From the NCBI RefSeq assembly GCF_009380155.1, contig NZ_WHUV01000003.1, forward strand, positions 434,001 through 498,000: a stretch of 64,000 nt of DNA, written 5' to 3'. The notes beneath the pieces were generated by a model. It worked only from the letters and a program-made list of their open reading frames with translations. It searched no databases and was not told the DNA's origin. Shown here piece after piece: positions 28,516-38,729 of this stretch (position 1 is the stretch's first letter; each line of letters opens with the position of its first letter). This DNA is from Pseudomonas piscis. Lineage in GTDB: Bacteria; Pseudomonadota; Gammaproteobacteria; Pseudomonadales; Pseudomonadaceae. Position numbers and translations under genes: made by a program.

Positions 28516-28989
28516 ATGGCAATTGATATCGGTATCAGCGAAGCGGATCGTAAATCCATCGTTGACGGACTTTCCCGTCTGCTATCGGATACCTACGTGT
28601 TGTACCTCAAGACCCATAACTTTCACTGGAACGTCACTGGCCCTCAGTTTCGCACCCTGCACCTGATGTTCGAGGAGCAGTACAACGAACTGGCCCTGGC
28701 GGTCGACCTGATCGCCGAACGCATCCGTGCCCTGGGCTTCCCGGCTCCAGGTGCCTATTCCATCTACGCCAGGCTGTCCTCGATCAAAGAGGAAGAAGGT
28801 GTGCCGGCAGCCGAGGAAATGATCAAGCAGCTGGTCAGTGGCCAGGAAGCGGTGACCCGCACCGCCCGGGGTATCTTCCCGCTGTTGGACAAGGTCAGCG
28901 ACGAACCCACGGCGGACTTGCTGACCCAGCGCATGCAGGTGCATGAGAAAACCGCCTGGATGCTGCGTTCGCTGCTGGAAAACCGTTAA
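28516..28989 (+). CDS. dps: Dps-type DNA-binding ferroxidase / mini-ferritin
   Basis: 157 residues from ATG 28516, with GGAGAG 6-7 nt upstream. The Dps ferroxidase signature is intact: KTHNFHWNVTGPQF, then HLMFEEQYNELALAVDLIAE, giving the conserved H, H, D and E of the inter-subunit iron site. The dodecamer oxidises Fe2+ with peroxide and protects DNA in stress. Syntenic with dps of P. aeruginosa, between the cold-shock gene and fmdB-aspS. Confidence 0.95.
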   Translation: MAIDIGISEADRKSIVDGLSRLLSDTYVLYLKTHNFHWNVTGPQFRTLHLMFEEQYNELALAVDLIAERIRALGFPAPGAYSIYARLSSIKEEEGVPAAEEMIKQLVSGQEAVTRTARGIFPLLDKVSDEPTADLLTQRMQVHEKTAWMLRSLLENR

Positions 28990-29169
28990 GCCCTCCGCTA
29001 CGGATGGCGCCTTGCGCGTCATCCGTATCTGCAAGGCGCATCGGTTATGGGGCATACGGCTGCACAGGGCCGATTTAATGGATATAATCCCGCTCTTTGC
29101 TACGTAGCCCGAGCTTTGGCGTGGGCTCTGGCTGTAGTTCAAGCAGTAACCTGATTGCCGAGACGCCCC

Positions 29170-29391
29170 ATGCCGATGTACGACTACCAATGCGCTTCCT
29201 GTGGTCATCAGTTGGAAGCCATTCAGAAGATCAGCGCTGCGCCGCTGGTCGACTGCCCTGCCTGCCAGGCACCTGAACTGAAAAAGATGCTGTCCATGCC
29301 CGGTTTTCGCCTGAGCGGCACCGGCTGGTATGAAACCGACTTCAAGACCGGCTCGAAGAAGAACCTGGCCGGTGGCGACAAAGCTGACTAA
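29170..29391 (+). CDS. FmdB family zinc-ribbon protein
   Basis: 73 residues from ATG 29170; a TTG 15 bases upstream is in frame but less likely. Two CxxC pairs (C8/C11 and C29/C32) form a zinc ribbon in MPMYDYQCASCGHQLEAIQK and DCPACQ. The C-terminus (GTGWYETDFKTGSKKN) is typical of the family. FmdB-type proteins are small regulators of unknown mechanism. It lies directly upstream of aspS. Confidence 0.92.
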   Translation: MPMYDYQCASCGHQLEAIQKISAAPLVDCPACQAPELKKMLSMPGFRLSGTGWYETDFKTGSKKNLAGGDKAD

Positions 29392-29486
29392 GTTGAACGA
29401 CACGCGCGAGTTCTTGCACTATCCGGCCCCAAGTGGGGCGCAAGGCCTCCATCGAATTTCGAATTACGAGAAGTGAAACCACTACC

Positions 29487-31262
29487 ATGATGCGCAGCCA
29501 TTATTGCGGCCAACTGAACGAAAGCCTGGAAGGTCAGGAAGTAACCCTTTGCGGATGGGTCCACCGTCGTCGTGACCACGGCGGGGTGATCTTCCTCGAT
29601 ATCCGTGATCGTGAAGGCCTGGCCCAGGTGGTGTTCGATCCGGACCGCGCTGAAACCTTCGCAACCGCCGACCGCGTGCGCAGCGAATACGTGGTCAAGG
29701 TCACCGGCAAGGTTCGCCTGCGTCCGGCCGGTGCCGGCAACGCCAACATGGCCTCGGGCATGATCGAGGTCCTGGGTTACGAGCTGGAAGTGCTGAACGA
29801 CGCGGAAACCCCGCCGTTCCCACTCAACGAATACACCGACGTAGGCGAAGAGACGCGCCTGCGCTATCGCTATATCGACCTGCGTCGTCCAGAAATGGCC
29901 GAGAAGCTGCGCCTGCGCTCGCGGATCACCAGCAGCGTGCGTCGCTACCTCGACGAGAACGGCTTCCTCGACGTCGAGACGCCGATCCTGACTCGCGCCA
30001 CCCCTGAAGGTGCCCGCGACTACCTGGTGCCAAGCCGTACCCACGCCGGCAACTTCTTCGCCCTGCCGCAATCGCCGCAGCAGTTCAAGCAGCTGTTGAT
30101 GGTGGCCGGCTTCGACCGCTACTACCAGATCGCCAAGTGCTTCCGCGACGAAGACCTGCGTGCCGATCGTCAGCCTGAGTTCACTCAGATCGACATCGAG
30201 ACCAGCTTCCTCAACGAACAGGACATCATGGGCCTCACCGAGGGCATGATCCGCAACCTGTTCAAGGAAGTGCTGGATGTGGAATTCGGCGAGTTCCCGC
30301 ACATGACCTGGCACGAAGCCATGCGTCGCTATGGTTCCGACAAGCCGGACCTGCGTATCCCGCTGGAACTGGTGGACGTGGCCGACCAGCTCAAGGACGT
30401 GGAATTCAAGGTATTCAGTGGTCCGGCCAACGATCCGAAGTGCCGTGTGGCGGCCTTGCGCGTTCCTGGCGGGGCGAGCATGCCGCGCAGCAAGATCGAC
30501 GACTACACCAAGTTCGTCGGCATCTACGGTGCCAAGGGCCTGGCTTACATCAAGGTCAACGAGCGCGCCAAGGGCGTCGAAGGCCTGCAGTCGCCGATCG
30601 TCAAGAACATTCCTGAAGCCAGCCTGAACGTGATCCTCGATCGCGTTGGCGCGGTCGATGGCGACATCGTGTTCTTCGGTGCCGACAAGGCCAAGATCGT
30701 CAGCGAAGCCCTGGGCGCGCTGCGGATCAAGGTCGGCAACGACCTGAACCTGCTGACCAGCGACTGGGCTCCACTGTGGGTCATCGACTTCCCGATGTTC
30801 GAAGAGAATGACGACGGTAGCGTCAGCGCCGTGCACCACCCGTTCACCGCGCCCAAGTGCTCGCCAGCCGAGCTTGAGGCCAACCCGTCCGAGGCCCTGT
30901 CCCGTGCCTATGACATGGTGCTCAACGGCACTGAGCTGGGTGGCGGTTCGATCCGTATCCATCGCAAGGAAATGCAGCAAGCGGTATTCCGTCTGCTGGG
31001 CATCCAGGAAGCGGAGCAGGAAGAGAAGTTCGGCTTCCTGCTGGACGCCCTCAAGTACGGCGCGCCACCCCATGGCGGCCTGGCCTTCGGCCTGGATCGC
31101 CTGGTGATGCTGATGACCGGCGCGCAATCGATTCGTGAAGTGATCGCCTTCCCGAAAACCCAGAGCGCGGCCTGTGTCATGACCGAAGCGCCGGGTGCGG
31201 TGGATGCCAAGGCTCTGCGCGAGCTGCACATCCGTCTGCGCGAACAGCCAAAGGCTGAGTAA
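29487..31262 (+). CDS. aspS: Aspartyl-tRNA synthetase (bacterial type, probably non-discriminating)
   Basis: 591 residues from ATG 29487. An N-terminal anticodon-binding OB fold (LCGWVHRRRDHGGVIFLDIR) precedes the class II core: motif 1 with FLDVETPILTRATPEGARDY, motif 2 with CFRDEDLRADRQPEFTQID and motif 3 with GGLAFGLDRLVMLM. The bacterial GAD insertion domain lies between motifs 2 and 3. In Pseudomonas this enzyme charges both tRNA-Asp and tRNA-Asn, with GatCAB converting the latter; that is family knowledge, not seen here. A terminator follows. Confidence 0.97.
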   Translation: MMRSHYCGQLNESLEGQEVTLCGWVHRRRDHGGVIFLDIRDREGLAQVVFDPDRAETFATADRVRSEYVVKVTGKVRLRPAGAGNANMASGMIEVLGYELEVLNDAETPPFPLNEYTDVGEETRLRYRYIDLRRPEMAEKLRLRSRITSSVRRYLDENGFLDVETPILTRATPEGARDYLVPSRTHAGNFFALPQSPQQFKQLLMVAGFDRYYQIAKCFRDEDLRADRQPEFTQIDIETSFLNEQDIMGLTEGMIRNLFKEVLDVEFGEFPHMTWHEAMRRYGSDKPDLRIPLELVDVADQLKDVEFKVFSGPANDPKCRVAALRVPGGASMPRSKIDDYTKFVGIYGAKGLAYIKVNERAKGVEGLQSPIVKNIPEASLNVILDRVGAVDGDIVFFGADKAKIVSEALGALRIKVGNDLNLLTSDWAPLWVIDFPMFEENDDGSVSAVHHPFTAPKCSPAELEANPSEALSRAYDMVLNGTELGGGSIRIHRKEMQQAVFRLLGIQEAEQEEKFGFLLDALKYGAPPHGGLAFGLDRLVMLMTGAQSIREVIAFPKTQSAACVMTEAPGAVDAKALRELHIRLREQPKAE

Positions 31263-31275
31263 GCTGGCCCGACAA

Positions 31276-31299
31276 GGCGCACCTTCGGGTGCGCTTTTT
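31276..31299 (+). terminator. aspS terminator
   Basis: GCGCACC, TTCG tetraloop, GGTGCGC and TTTTT. Confidence 0.9.
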
Positions 31300-31375
31300 C
31301 TATGGGGCGAGTTTTTGTTATCCGCCTGCCTGATGGCAGCGCTGGTAAGGTTTCAAGGAGAATTTGGAGCAAATT

Positions 31376-32122
31376 ATGGCCGGTCATTCCAAGTGGGCGA
31401 ACATCAAGCACCGCAAAGAGCGTCAGGATGCCAAGAGAGGCAAGATCTTCACCAAATGGATTCGTGAGCTGACCGTCGCAGCCCGCCAGGGTGGTGGTGA
31501 GCCCGGTTCCAACCCACGCCTGCGCCTGGCCCTGGACAAGGCCCTGGGCGCCAACATGAGCCGTGACATCATCGATCGGGCTATCGCCCGCGGTACCGGT
31601 GCTGCCGGCAGCGACGACGTGGTCGAGCTGACCTACGAGGGCTACGGTCCCAACGGCGTGGCAGTGATGGTCGAATGCATGACCGATAACCGCAACCGCA
31701 CCGCGGCGGCGGTTCGTCATGCCTTCAGCAAGTGTGGCGGCAACCTGGGCACCGACGGTTCGGTGGCTTATCTGTTCGAGCGCAAGGGCCAGCTGAGCTT
31801 TGCCGAAGGTGTCGACGAAGATGGGCTGATGGAAGCGGCGATGGAGGCCGATGCCGACGACGTAGTGAGCAACGAAGACGGCTCGGTCGACGTATTCACT
31901 TCCTTCGCCGGTTTCTATGGCGTGCGCAATGCCCTGGAAGCTGCGGGCTTCAAGGCGGCGGATGCGGAGATCGTCATGTTGCCGACCACCAGTGCCGAGC
32001 TGGACCTGGACGGCGCGGAGAAGGTCTTGAAGCTGATCGACATGCTGGAAGACCTGGATGATGTGCAGAACGTCTATTCCAACGCGGATATTCCAGAGTC
32101 GGTTGCTGCCCAGTTGGGCTGA
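31376..32122 (+). CDS. yebC: YebC/PmpR family transcriptional/translational regulator
   Basis: 248 residues from ATG 31376, with AGGAG and GGAG upstream. The N-terminus MAGHSKWANIKHRKERQDAK is the family signature, and the three-domain YebC fold ends with LEDLDDVQNVYSNADIPE. In P. aeruginosa the orthologue PmpR binds the pqsR promoter and damps quinolone signalling. Elsewhere YebC proteins act on ribosomes stalled at proline stretches. It heads the ruvCAB segment. Confidence 0.95.
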   Translation: MAGHSKWANIKHRKERQDAKRGKIFTKWIRELTVAARQGGGEPGSNPRLRLALDKALGANMSRDIIDRAIARGTGAAGSDDVVELTYEGYGPNGVAVMVECMTDNRNRTAAAVRHAFSKCGGNLGTDGSVAYLFERKGQLSFAEGVDEDGLMEAAMEADADDVVSNEDGSVDVFTSFAGFYGVRNALEAAGFKAADAEIVMLPTTSAELDLDGAEKVLKLIDMLEDLDDVQNVYSNADIPESVAAQLG

Positions 32123-32251
32123 TTCGACTGCACCGACCTTGAAGCCGGATGCGCAACGCCGCGATGATTGTGCGGCAGGGCGCTTCCGGCTTCGCTCTTT
32201 TCGCTATCCCGGTCATCCCCGGCAGGCCTTTTCACTCCAGCAGCAGGCGTT

Positions 32252-32776
32252 ATGACTCTTATTCTTGGCATCGACCCCGGTTCGCGCATCACCGGTTATG
32301 GCGTGGTTCGCGACACCGGGCGCGGTTGCGTGTATGTGGCCTCGGGGTGCATTCGCACTGGCGCCGGCGAACTGCATGAGCGTTTGCAGATCGTCTATCG
32401 CGGGGTGCGCGAGGTGATCCAGACCTACGGGCCGGTGACCATGGGTATCGAGAAGGTGTTCATGGCGCGTAATGCCGATTCGGCGCTGAAGCTCGGGCAG
32501 GCACGGGGCGCGGCCATAGTGGCTGCGGCCGAGGAGGGCCTGGAGATCGCCGAGTACACCGCTACCCAGGTCAAGCAGGCCGTCGCCGGCACCGGTGGCG
32601 CCAACAAGGAGCAAGTGCAGATGATGGTGATGCATCTGCTCAAGCTGACCGCCAAGCCGCAGATCGACGCCTCGGACGCCTTGGCCATCGCCATCTGTCA
32701 TTCCCATACCCGCTCCAGCCTGTTACCCCACGGCTTGGGGACGGCACGCAGTCGTGGCGGCCGCTTGCGTCTCTGA
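32252..32776 (+). CDS. ruvC: Holliday junction resolvase RuvC
   Basis: 174 residues from ATG 32252. The RNase H-fold acidic residues are in ILGIDPGSRITGYG (D8), TMGIEKVF and QIDASDALAIAICH. It cuts four-way junctions together with RuvAB. The frame extends further upstream, but the family start is MTLILGIDPG. It is followed by ruvA and ruvB in the same direction. Confidence 0.97.
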   Translation: MTLILGIDPGSRITGYGVVRDTGRGCVYVASGCIRTGAGELHERLQIVYRGVREVIQTYGPVTMGIEKVFMARNADSALKLGQARGAAIVAAAEEGLEIAEYTATQVKQAVAGTGGANKEQVQMMVMHLLKLTAKPQIDASDALAIAICHSHTRSSLLPHGLGTARSRGGRLRL

Positions 32777-32890
32777 TAGCATCGGCGCAGTCATTTCAAG
32801 AGTGGAGCATCGTGGCGCCAGAGTGCCCGGCCCGGATGCCTGCTCAGTGAGTCGCCAGCGAACGCTGGCCATCGCCTTAAGGATTCGAAC

Positions 32891-33499
32891 GTGATTGGAC
32901 GCTTGCGCGGCACCTTGGCTGAAAAACAGCCGCCGCACCTGATTCTTGATGTCAATGGGTTGGGATATGAAGTCGAAGTGCCCATGACCACCCTGTACCG
33001 CTTGCCGTCGGTCGGCGAACCACTGACCTTGCACACTCATTTGGTCGTGCGCGAAGACGCGCAGTTACTCTACGGCTTCGCCAGCAAGCGCGAGCGAGAC
33101 TTTTTCCGCGAGTTGATCCGTCTCAATGGCGTGGGGCCGAAACTGGCACTGGCCCTGATGTCCAGTCTCGAGGTGGATGAACTGGTGCGCAGCGTGCAGG
33201 CCCAGGACACCTCGGCCCTGACCAAGGTGCCAGGGGTCGGCAAGAAGACCGCCGAGCGCCTGCTGGTGGAACTCAAGGACCGTTTCAAGGCCTGGGAGGC
33301 GGTCCCGAGCATGTTCGCCCTGGTACCGAACCAGCCGGATGCGCCGATGCCGGTGGCCAGTGCTGAATCGGACGCGGTCAGTGCGCTGATTTCCCTGGGC
33401 TACAAGCCGCAGGAGGCCAGCAAGGCAGTGTCCGCGATCAAAGAGAAAGGCTTGAGCAGCGAAGAAATGATCCGCCGGGCCCTGAAGGGAATGATCTAA
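32891..33499 (+). CDS. ruvA: Holliday junction branch migration protein RuvA
   Basis: 202 residues from GTG 32891, behind AAGGA. OB-fold N-terminus (MIGRLRGTLAEKQPPHLILD), two helix-hairpin-helix motifs (LNGVGPKLALALM and VPGVGKKTAERLLVELKDR) and a C-terminal RuvB-binding domain (ALISLGYKPQEASKAVSAIK). Tetramers hold the junction open for RuvB. The stop codon abuts the ruvB GTG. Confidence 0.97.
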   Translation: MIGRLRGTLAEKQPPHLILDVNGLGYEVEVPMTTLYRLPSVGEPLTLHTHLVVREDAQLLYGFASKRERDFFRELIRLNGVGPKLALALMSSLEVDELVRSVQAQDTSALTKVPGVGKKTAERLLVELKDRFKAWEAVPSMFALVPNQPDAPMPVASAESDAVSALISLGYKPQEASKAVSAIKEKGLSSEEMIRRALKGMI

Positions 33500-34558
<1,059 letters not shown>

Positions 34559-34698
34559 TCGGACACACTTTTCGTCGACTTATTCGGAGTTTGTGCTGTC
34601 CTAGGGGCTGGCTCCGTCGAAACTTCAGCAAAAGTCGTCCAAGAATGAAAAAACAGTTGCCTGGCCGGATTGGCAACCCGAGGAGTAAGCACTAGAGT

Positions 34699-35166
34699 AT
34701 GCGCGCGCAAAACGGGCTTGAGCCGTTCGCACATCGTTGTCGCGTTTATTACGAGGACACCGATGCCGGCGGCATCGTGTATTACGTCAATTACCTTAAG
34801 TTTATGGAGCGGGCTCGAACCGAACGGCTACGACACCTGGGCTTTGCCCAATCGCAGCTGGTGGGGGAGAACCTGTTGTTTGTCGTGCATTCCAGCGAAG
34901 CGCGTTACCACGCGCCGGCGCGGCTGGACGACGAGCTTCTGATCAGTGCCCAAGTCACCGAGCTGAACCGGGCCAGCCTGCGATTCACCCAGCAGGTCAG
35001 GCGGTCCTCGGATCATGTGCTGCTCTGCGAGGGGCAGTTCCTGGTGGCCTGTGTACGCGCCGACAATTTCAAACCCCGCGCCATTCCAGACGCCCTGCGT
35101 ACGGCCTTCGCCGACGAGGGCAGCGCGGGTACACACTCAGAGCAGGAGATAAAGCGTGGAAGCTAA
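34699..35166 (+). CDS. ybgC: Tol-Pal-associated acyl-CoA thioesterase YbgC
   Basis: 155 residues from ATG 34699. Hot-dog fold with the active-site motif YYEDTDAGGIVYYVNYLKFM, whose Asp is catalytic. It hydrolyses short to medium acyl-CoA and is linked to phospholipid metabolism near the Tol complex. Its end overlaps the tolQ start by 11 bases. Confidence 0.95.
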   Translation: MRAQNGLEPFAHRCRVYYEDTDAGGIVYYVNYLKFMERARTERLRHLGFAQSQLVGENLLFVVHSSEARYHAPARLDDELLISAQVTELNRASLRFTQQVRRSSDHVLLCEGQFLVACVRADNFKPRAIPDALRTAFADEGSAGTHSEQEIKRGS

Positions 35167-35851
35167 CGTCGTCGACCATTCCTCCATGTGGAGCCTGGTC
35201 AGCAATGCCAGCGTTGTAGTGCAGTTGGTAATGCTGACCCTGGTAGCCGCATCGGTGACTTCATGGATCATGATCTTTCAGCGCAGCAACCTGCTGCGCG
35301 CCGGTCGACGTGCCCTGGAGAGCTTCGAGGAGCGCTTCTGGTCCGGTATCGACCTGTCCAAGTTGTATCGCCAGGCGGGTAGCAATCCTGATCCGGACTC
35401 TGGCGTCGAGCAGATCTTCCGTGCCGGCTTCAAGGAATTCTCCCGCCTGCGCCAGCAGCCGGGTGTCGAACCCGAGGCGGTGATGGAAGGCGTGGCCCGG
35501 GCCATGCGCGTAGCCATCTCTCGCGAGGAAGAGAAGCTCGAGCAGAGCCTGCCGTTTCTCGCTACCGTCGGCTCGGTCAGCCCATACATCGGTCTGTTCG
35601 GTACTGTATGGGGGATCATGAACTCCTTCCGTGGCCTGGCTTCCGCCCAGCAAGCGACCTTGGCCACTGTCGCCCCGGGCATCGCCGAAGCGCTGGTAGC
35701 GACTGCCATCGGCCTGTTTGCGGCCATCCCGGCGGTGATCGCCTACAACCGTTTCTCCGCTCGCGGCGAGACGCTGATCAGCCGCTACTACACCTTCGCC
35801 GACGAGTTCCAGGCGATCCTGCACCGTAAAGTGCACACCAGCGAAGAGTGA
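35156..35851 (+). CDS. tolQ: Tol-Pal system proton channel subunit TolQ
   Basis: 231 residues from GTG 35156, with AGGAG 7-8 nt upstream. Three membrane helices: VVQLVMLTLVAASVTSWIMI, then ATVGSVSPYIGLFGTVWGIM and IAEALVATAIGLFAAIPAVI. It is a MotA/ExbB-family protein. TolQ pentamers with TolR convert proton-motive force into TolA motion for outer-membrane constriction at division. Confidence 0.97.
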   Translation: MEANVVDHSSMWSLVSNASVVVQLVMLTLVAASVTSWIMIFQRSNLLRAGRRALESFEERFWSGIDLSKLYRQAGSNPDPDSGVEQIFRAGFKEFSRLRQQPGVEPEAVMEGVARAMRVAISREEEKLEQSLPFLATVGSVSPYIGLFGTVWGIMNSFRGLASAQQATLATVAPGIAEALVATAIGLFAAIPAVIAYNRFSARGETLISRYYTFADEFQAILHRKVHTSEE

Positions 35852-35864
35852 GCAGGTAAACCCA

Positions 35865-36317
35865 ATGGCCCGAGTTCGCCACAAACGCAAGCCGGTTGCC
35901 GAGATGAACGTAGTGCCCTACATCGACGTGATGTTGGTACTGCTGGTCATCTTCATGGTGACCGCGCCGATGCTCAACCAGGGTGTGAAAGTCGACCTGC
36001 CCAAGGTTTCCAGCGAAGCCTTGCCCCAGGACAACAACACCCAGGTGCTGACCATCTCGATCAAGGCTGACAAGACCTACTACTGGAACCTTGGCAGCGA
36101 AGTCGATACCGACAAGCAACAGGACAAGGCAATGACCTTGCCGCAGATGACCGACGCGGTGACCAAGATCATCCGTGCCGGCAACGAAGGCGGCAAGCAC
36201 ACCCAGGTGTTCATTCGCGGCGATAAATCCGTCGACTACGGCGCCGTGATGGGTGCCATGGGCGGCCTGCAAAAAGCCGGCGTCGGCAACGTTGGCCTGA
36301 TTACCGAGGCGCCCTGA
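35865..36317 (+). CDS. tolR: Tol-Pal system subunit TolR
   Basis: 150 residues from ATG 35865. One membrane helix near residues 17-38 (NVVPYIDVMLVLLVIFMVTA) with the proton-carrying Asp in PYIDV, then a periplasmic domain ending in AVMGAMGGLQKAGVGNVGLI. ExbD family. The final A of its TGA stop (36315-36317) is the first base of the tolA ATG (36317), so the two are coupled. Confidence 0.97.
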   Translation: MARVRHKRKPVAEMNVVPYIDVMLVLLVIFMVTAPMLNQGVKVDLPKVSSEALPQDNNTQVLTISIKADKTYYWNLGSEVDTDKQQDKAMTLPQMTDAVTKIIRAGNEGGKHTQVFIRGDKSVDYGAVMGAMGGLQKAGVGNVGLITEAP

Positions 36318-37378
36318 TGCAGCAACAGCGAGAGCCGTCCGCTTCGGAAAGCTACTTCTGGCCTAGTGTCTGGGCGATCGCCCTGCACGTTCTGGTGTTC
36401 GGCATGCTGTTCGTCAGCTTTGCCATGACTCCAGAGTTGCCACCGGCCAAGCCGATCGTCCAGGCGACCCTGTACCAGCTGAAATCGAAGAGTCCGGCGA
36501 CCACCCAGACCAATCACAAGATTGCGGGTGAGGCGAAGAAATCCGCCGCGCGCCAGACCGAAGCCGAGCAGTTGGAGCAGAAGAAGGTCGAGCAGGAAGA
36601 GATCAAGGCCGCGGAACAAAAGAAAGAAGAGGCTGCCCAAAAAGCCGCGGAAGCGAAAAAGGCTGACGAGGCCAAGAAAGCCGATGAGGCGAAGAAGGCT
36701 GATGAAGCCAAGAAAGCCGCTGAAGCGAAAAAGGCCGAAGAGAAGCAACTGGCCGATGTAGCCAAGAAAAAGGCCGAGGAAGAAGCCAAGAAAGCTGCTG
36801 AAGAAGAGGCCAAGAAAAAGGCCGCTGAAGAAGCGAAGAAGAAAATCGTCGAAGACGCGAAGAAGAAAGCCGCGGAAGACGCCAAGAAGAAAGCCGAAGC
36901 TGAAGAGGCGAAGAAAAAGATCGCCGAGGATGCGAAGAAGAAAGCTGCCGCCGACGCCGCGAAGAAAAAGGCCCAGGAAGCAGCGCGCAAATCTGCCGAA
37001 GAGAAAAAGGCCCAGGCCCTGGCGGACTTGCTTTCCGATAAGCCGGAGCGTGAAGCCACGAAATCGGATGAGGTAGGTGACAGTGTCGCAGGCAGTTTCG
37101 ATGACCTGATTCGTATTCGTGCGGCGGAAGGCTGGGCTCGTCCTCCTTCGGCGCGCAAGGGCATGACGGTGGAACTGCGGATTGGCATGTTGCCAGATGG
37201 TACGGTGACCACGGTCAGCGTGATCAAGTCCAGTGGTGACGGTCCGTTCGACGCTTCGGCGGTAGCGGCAGTCAAGAACATTGGACGTTTGACAGAAATG
37301 CAGGGTCTGAGTCCGAAGGACTTCGCTCCCTATCGTTCATTCAAGATGACATTCACACCTGAGGACCTAGCCTTGTGA
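36317..37378 (+). CDS. tolA: Tol-Pal cell-envelope protein TolA
   Basis: 353 residues. An N-terminal membrane helix (SVWAIALHVLVFGMLFVSFA) is followed by a very long Lys/Ala/Glu-rich helix (roughly residues 75-240, built of EAKKA-type units). The C-terminal domain III (IRIRAAEGWARPPSARKGMT, GMLPDGTVTTVSVIKSSGDG) contacts Pal/TolB and is a known receptor for colicins and filamentous phage. The repeats make the segment 36600-37010 low-complexity DNA, prone to length change. It overlaps tolB by 4 bases. Confidence 0.96.
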   Translation: MQQQREPSASESYFWPSVWAIALHVLVFGMLFVSFAMTPELPPAKPIVQATLYQLKSKSPATTQTNHKIAGEAKKSAARQTEAEQLEQKKVEQEEIKAAEQKKEEAAQKAAEAKKADEAKKADEAKKADEAKKAAEAKKAEEKQLADVAKKKAEEEAKKAAEEEAKKKAAEEAKKKIVEDAKKKAAEDAKKKAEAEEAKKKIAEDAKKKAAADAAKKKAQEAARKSAEEKKAQALADLLSDKPEREATKSDEVGDSVAGSFDDLIRIRAAEGWARPPSARKGMTVELRIGMLPDGTVTTVSVIKSSGDGPFDASAVAAVKNIGRLTEMQGLSPKDFAPYRSFKMTFTPEDLAL

Positions 37379-38676
37379 GAAACCTTCTTCGAGGAATGCT
37401 TGTCGTTATTTGCTGCATGGCAGGGATAGCGGCGGCGGATGAAAAAAACATTCTGGTCACCAGTGGCAGTGACCGGGCGACGCCGATCGCGGTGGTTCCG
37501 TTCGGCTGGCAGGGCGGTAGCGTCCTGCCGGACGACATGGCGCAGATCATCGGCGATGACCTGCGCAACTCGGGTTACTACGCGCCGATTCCCAAGCAGA
37601 ACATGATCAGCTTGCCGACCCAGGCCAGCGAAGTCATCTTCCGTGACTGGAAGGCCCTGGGCGCCCAGTACGTGATGGTCGGCAGCATTGTGCCGGCCGG
37701 CGGTCGCCTGCAGGTGCAGTACGCACTGTTCAACGTCGCCACCGAGCAGCAGGTCCTGACCGGCAGTGTCTCTGGTGGGGTTGACCAACTGCGGGACATG
37801 TCGCACTACATCTCCGACCAGTCCTTCGAGAAACTCACCGGCATCAAGGGTGCGTTCTCCACGCGCCTGCTGTACGTGACTGCGGAGCGTTTCTCCACCA
37901 ACAACACCCGCTACACCCTGCAGCGTTCGGACTACGACGGAGCCCGGGCTGTGACCCTGCTGCAATCCCGCGAGCCGATCCTGTCGCCACGTTTCGCCCC
38001 CGATGGCAAGCGTATCGCCTATGTATCGTTCGAGCAGAAGCGCCCGCGCATATTCGTCCAGCACATCGATACTGGCCGTCGTGAGCAGATCACCAACTTC
38101 GAAGGCCTCAACGGTGCGCCAGCCTGGTCGCCGGACGGCAGTCGCCTGGCGTTCGTGCTGTCCAAGGATGGCAACCCCGACATCTATGTGATGAACATGG
38201 CTTCGCGCCAGATCAGTCGTGTCACCAGCGGCCCAGGCATCAATACCGAGCCGTTCTGGGGCAAGGATGGTTCGACTATCTACTTCACCTCCGACCGGGG
38301 TGGAAAGCCGCAAGTATATAAAAGCAATGTCAACGGCGGTGGCGCTGAGCGTGTGACCTTTATTGGTAACTACAACGCCAACCCGAAACTTTCTGCTGAC
38401 GAAAAGACCCTGGTAATGATTCACCGCCAGGATGGTTTCACCAACTTCCGGGTGGCTGCTCAAGATTTGCAGCGCGGTAGTGTAAAAATCCTTACAGATA
38501 CCAACCTTGATGAGTCAGCTACTGTTGCGCCCAACGGCACCATGGTAATCTACGCCACCCGCCAGCAGGGCCGGGGAGTCTTGATGCTCGTGTCCATTAA
38601 TGGACGTGTGAGGCTCCCGCTTCCTACCGCTCAAGGCGAAGTCAGAGAACCGTCCTGGTCCCCTTACCTGAACTGA
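37375..38676 (+). CDS. tolB: Tol-Pal periplasmic beta-propeller TolB
   Basis: 433 residues from GTG 37375, which overlaps the tolA TGA (GTGA). Signal peptide (GMLVVICCMAGIAAADEK), an N-terminal domain, then six propeller blades with repeated PDG motifs: SPRFAPDGKRIAYVS, APAWSPDGSRLAFVL and NPKLSADEKTLVMI. TolB shuttles between TolA and Pal. Confidence 0.97.
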   Translation: MRNLLRGMLVVICCMAGIAAADEKNILVTSGSDRATPIAVVPFGWQGGSVLPDDMAQIIGDDLRNSGYYAPIPKQNMISLPTQASEVIFRDWKALGAQYVMVGSIVPAGGRLQVQYALFNVATEQQVLTGSVSGGVDQLRDMSHYISDQSFEKLTGIKGAFSTRLLYVTAERFSTNNTRYTLQRSDYDGARAVTLLQSREPILSPRFAPDGKRIAYVSFEQKRPRIFVQHIDTGRREQITNFEGLNGAPAWSPDGSRLAFVLSKDGNPDIYVMNMASRQISRVTSGPGINTEPFWGKDGSTIYFTSDRGGKPQVYKSNVNGGGAERVTFIGNYNANPKLSADEKTLVMIHRQDGFTNFRVAAQDLQRGSVKILTDTNLDESATVAPNGTMVIYATRQQGRGVLMLVSINGRVRLPLPTAQGEVREPSWSPYLN

Positions 38677-38729
38677 CGCGGCGCTACAATGTTTCACTTA
38701 ACACACTGGGGTTCATTAGGAGTTTCACG

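Noticed and set aside
29388..31229. A 613-codon minus-strand frame opposite aspS
   Set aside because: aspS has all class II synthetase motifs; the opposite frame is a composition artefact.
36600..37010. Repetitive GCCAAGAAAGCC-like units that might be a tandem repeat or CRISPR-like array
   Set aside because: They encode the Lys/Ala/Glu helix of TolA and have no constant repeat-spacer structure.
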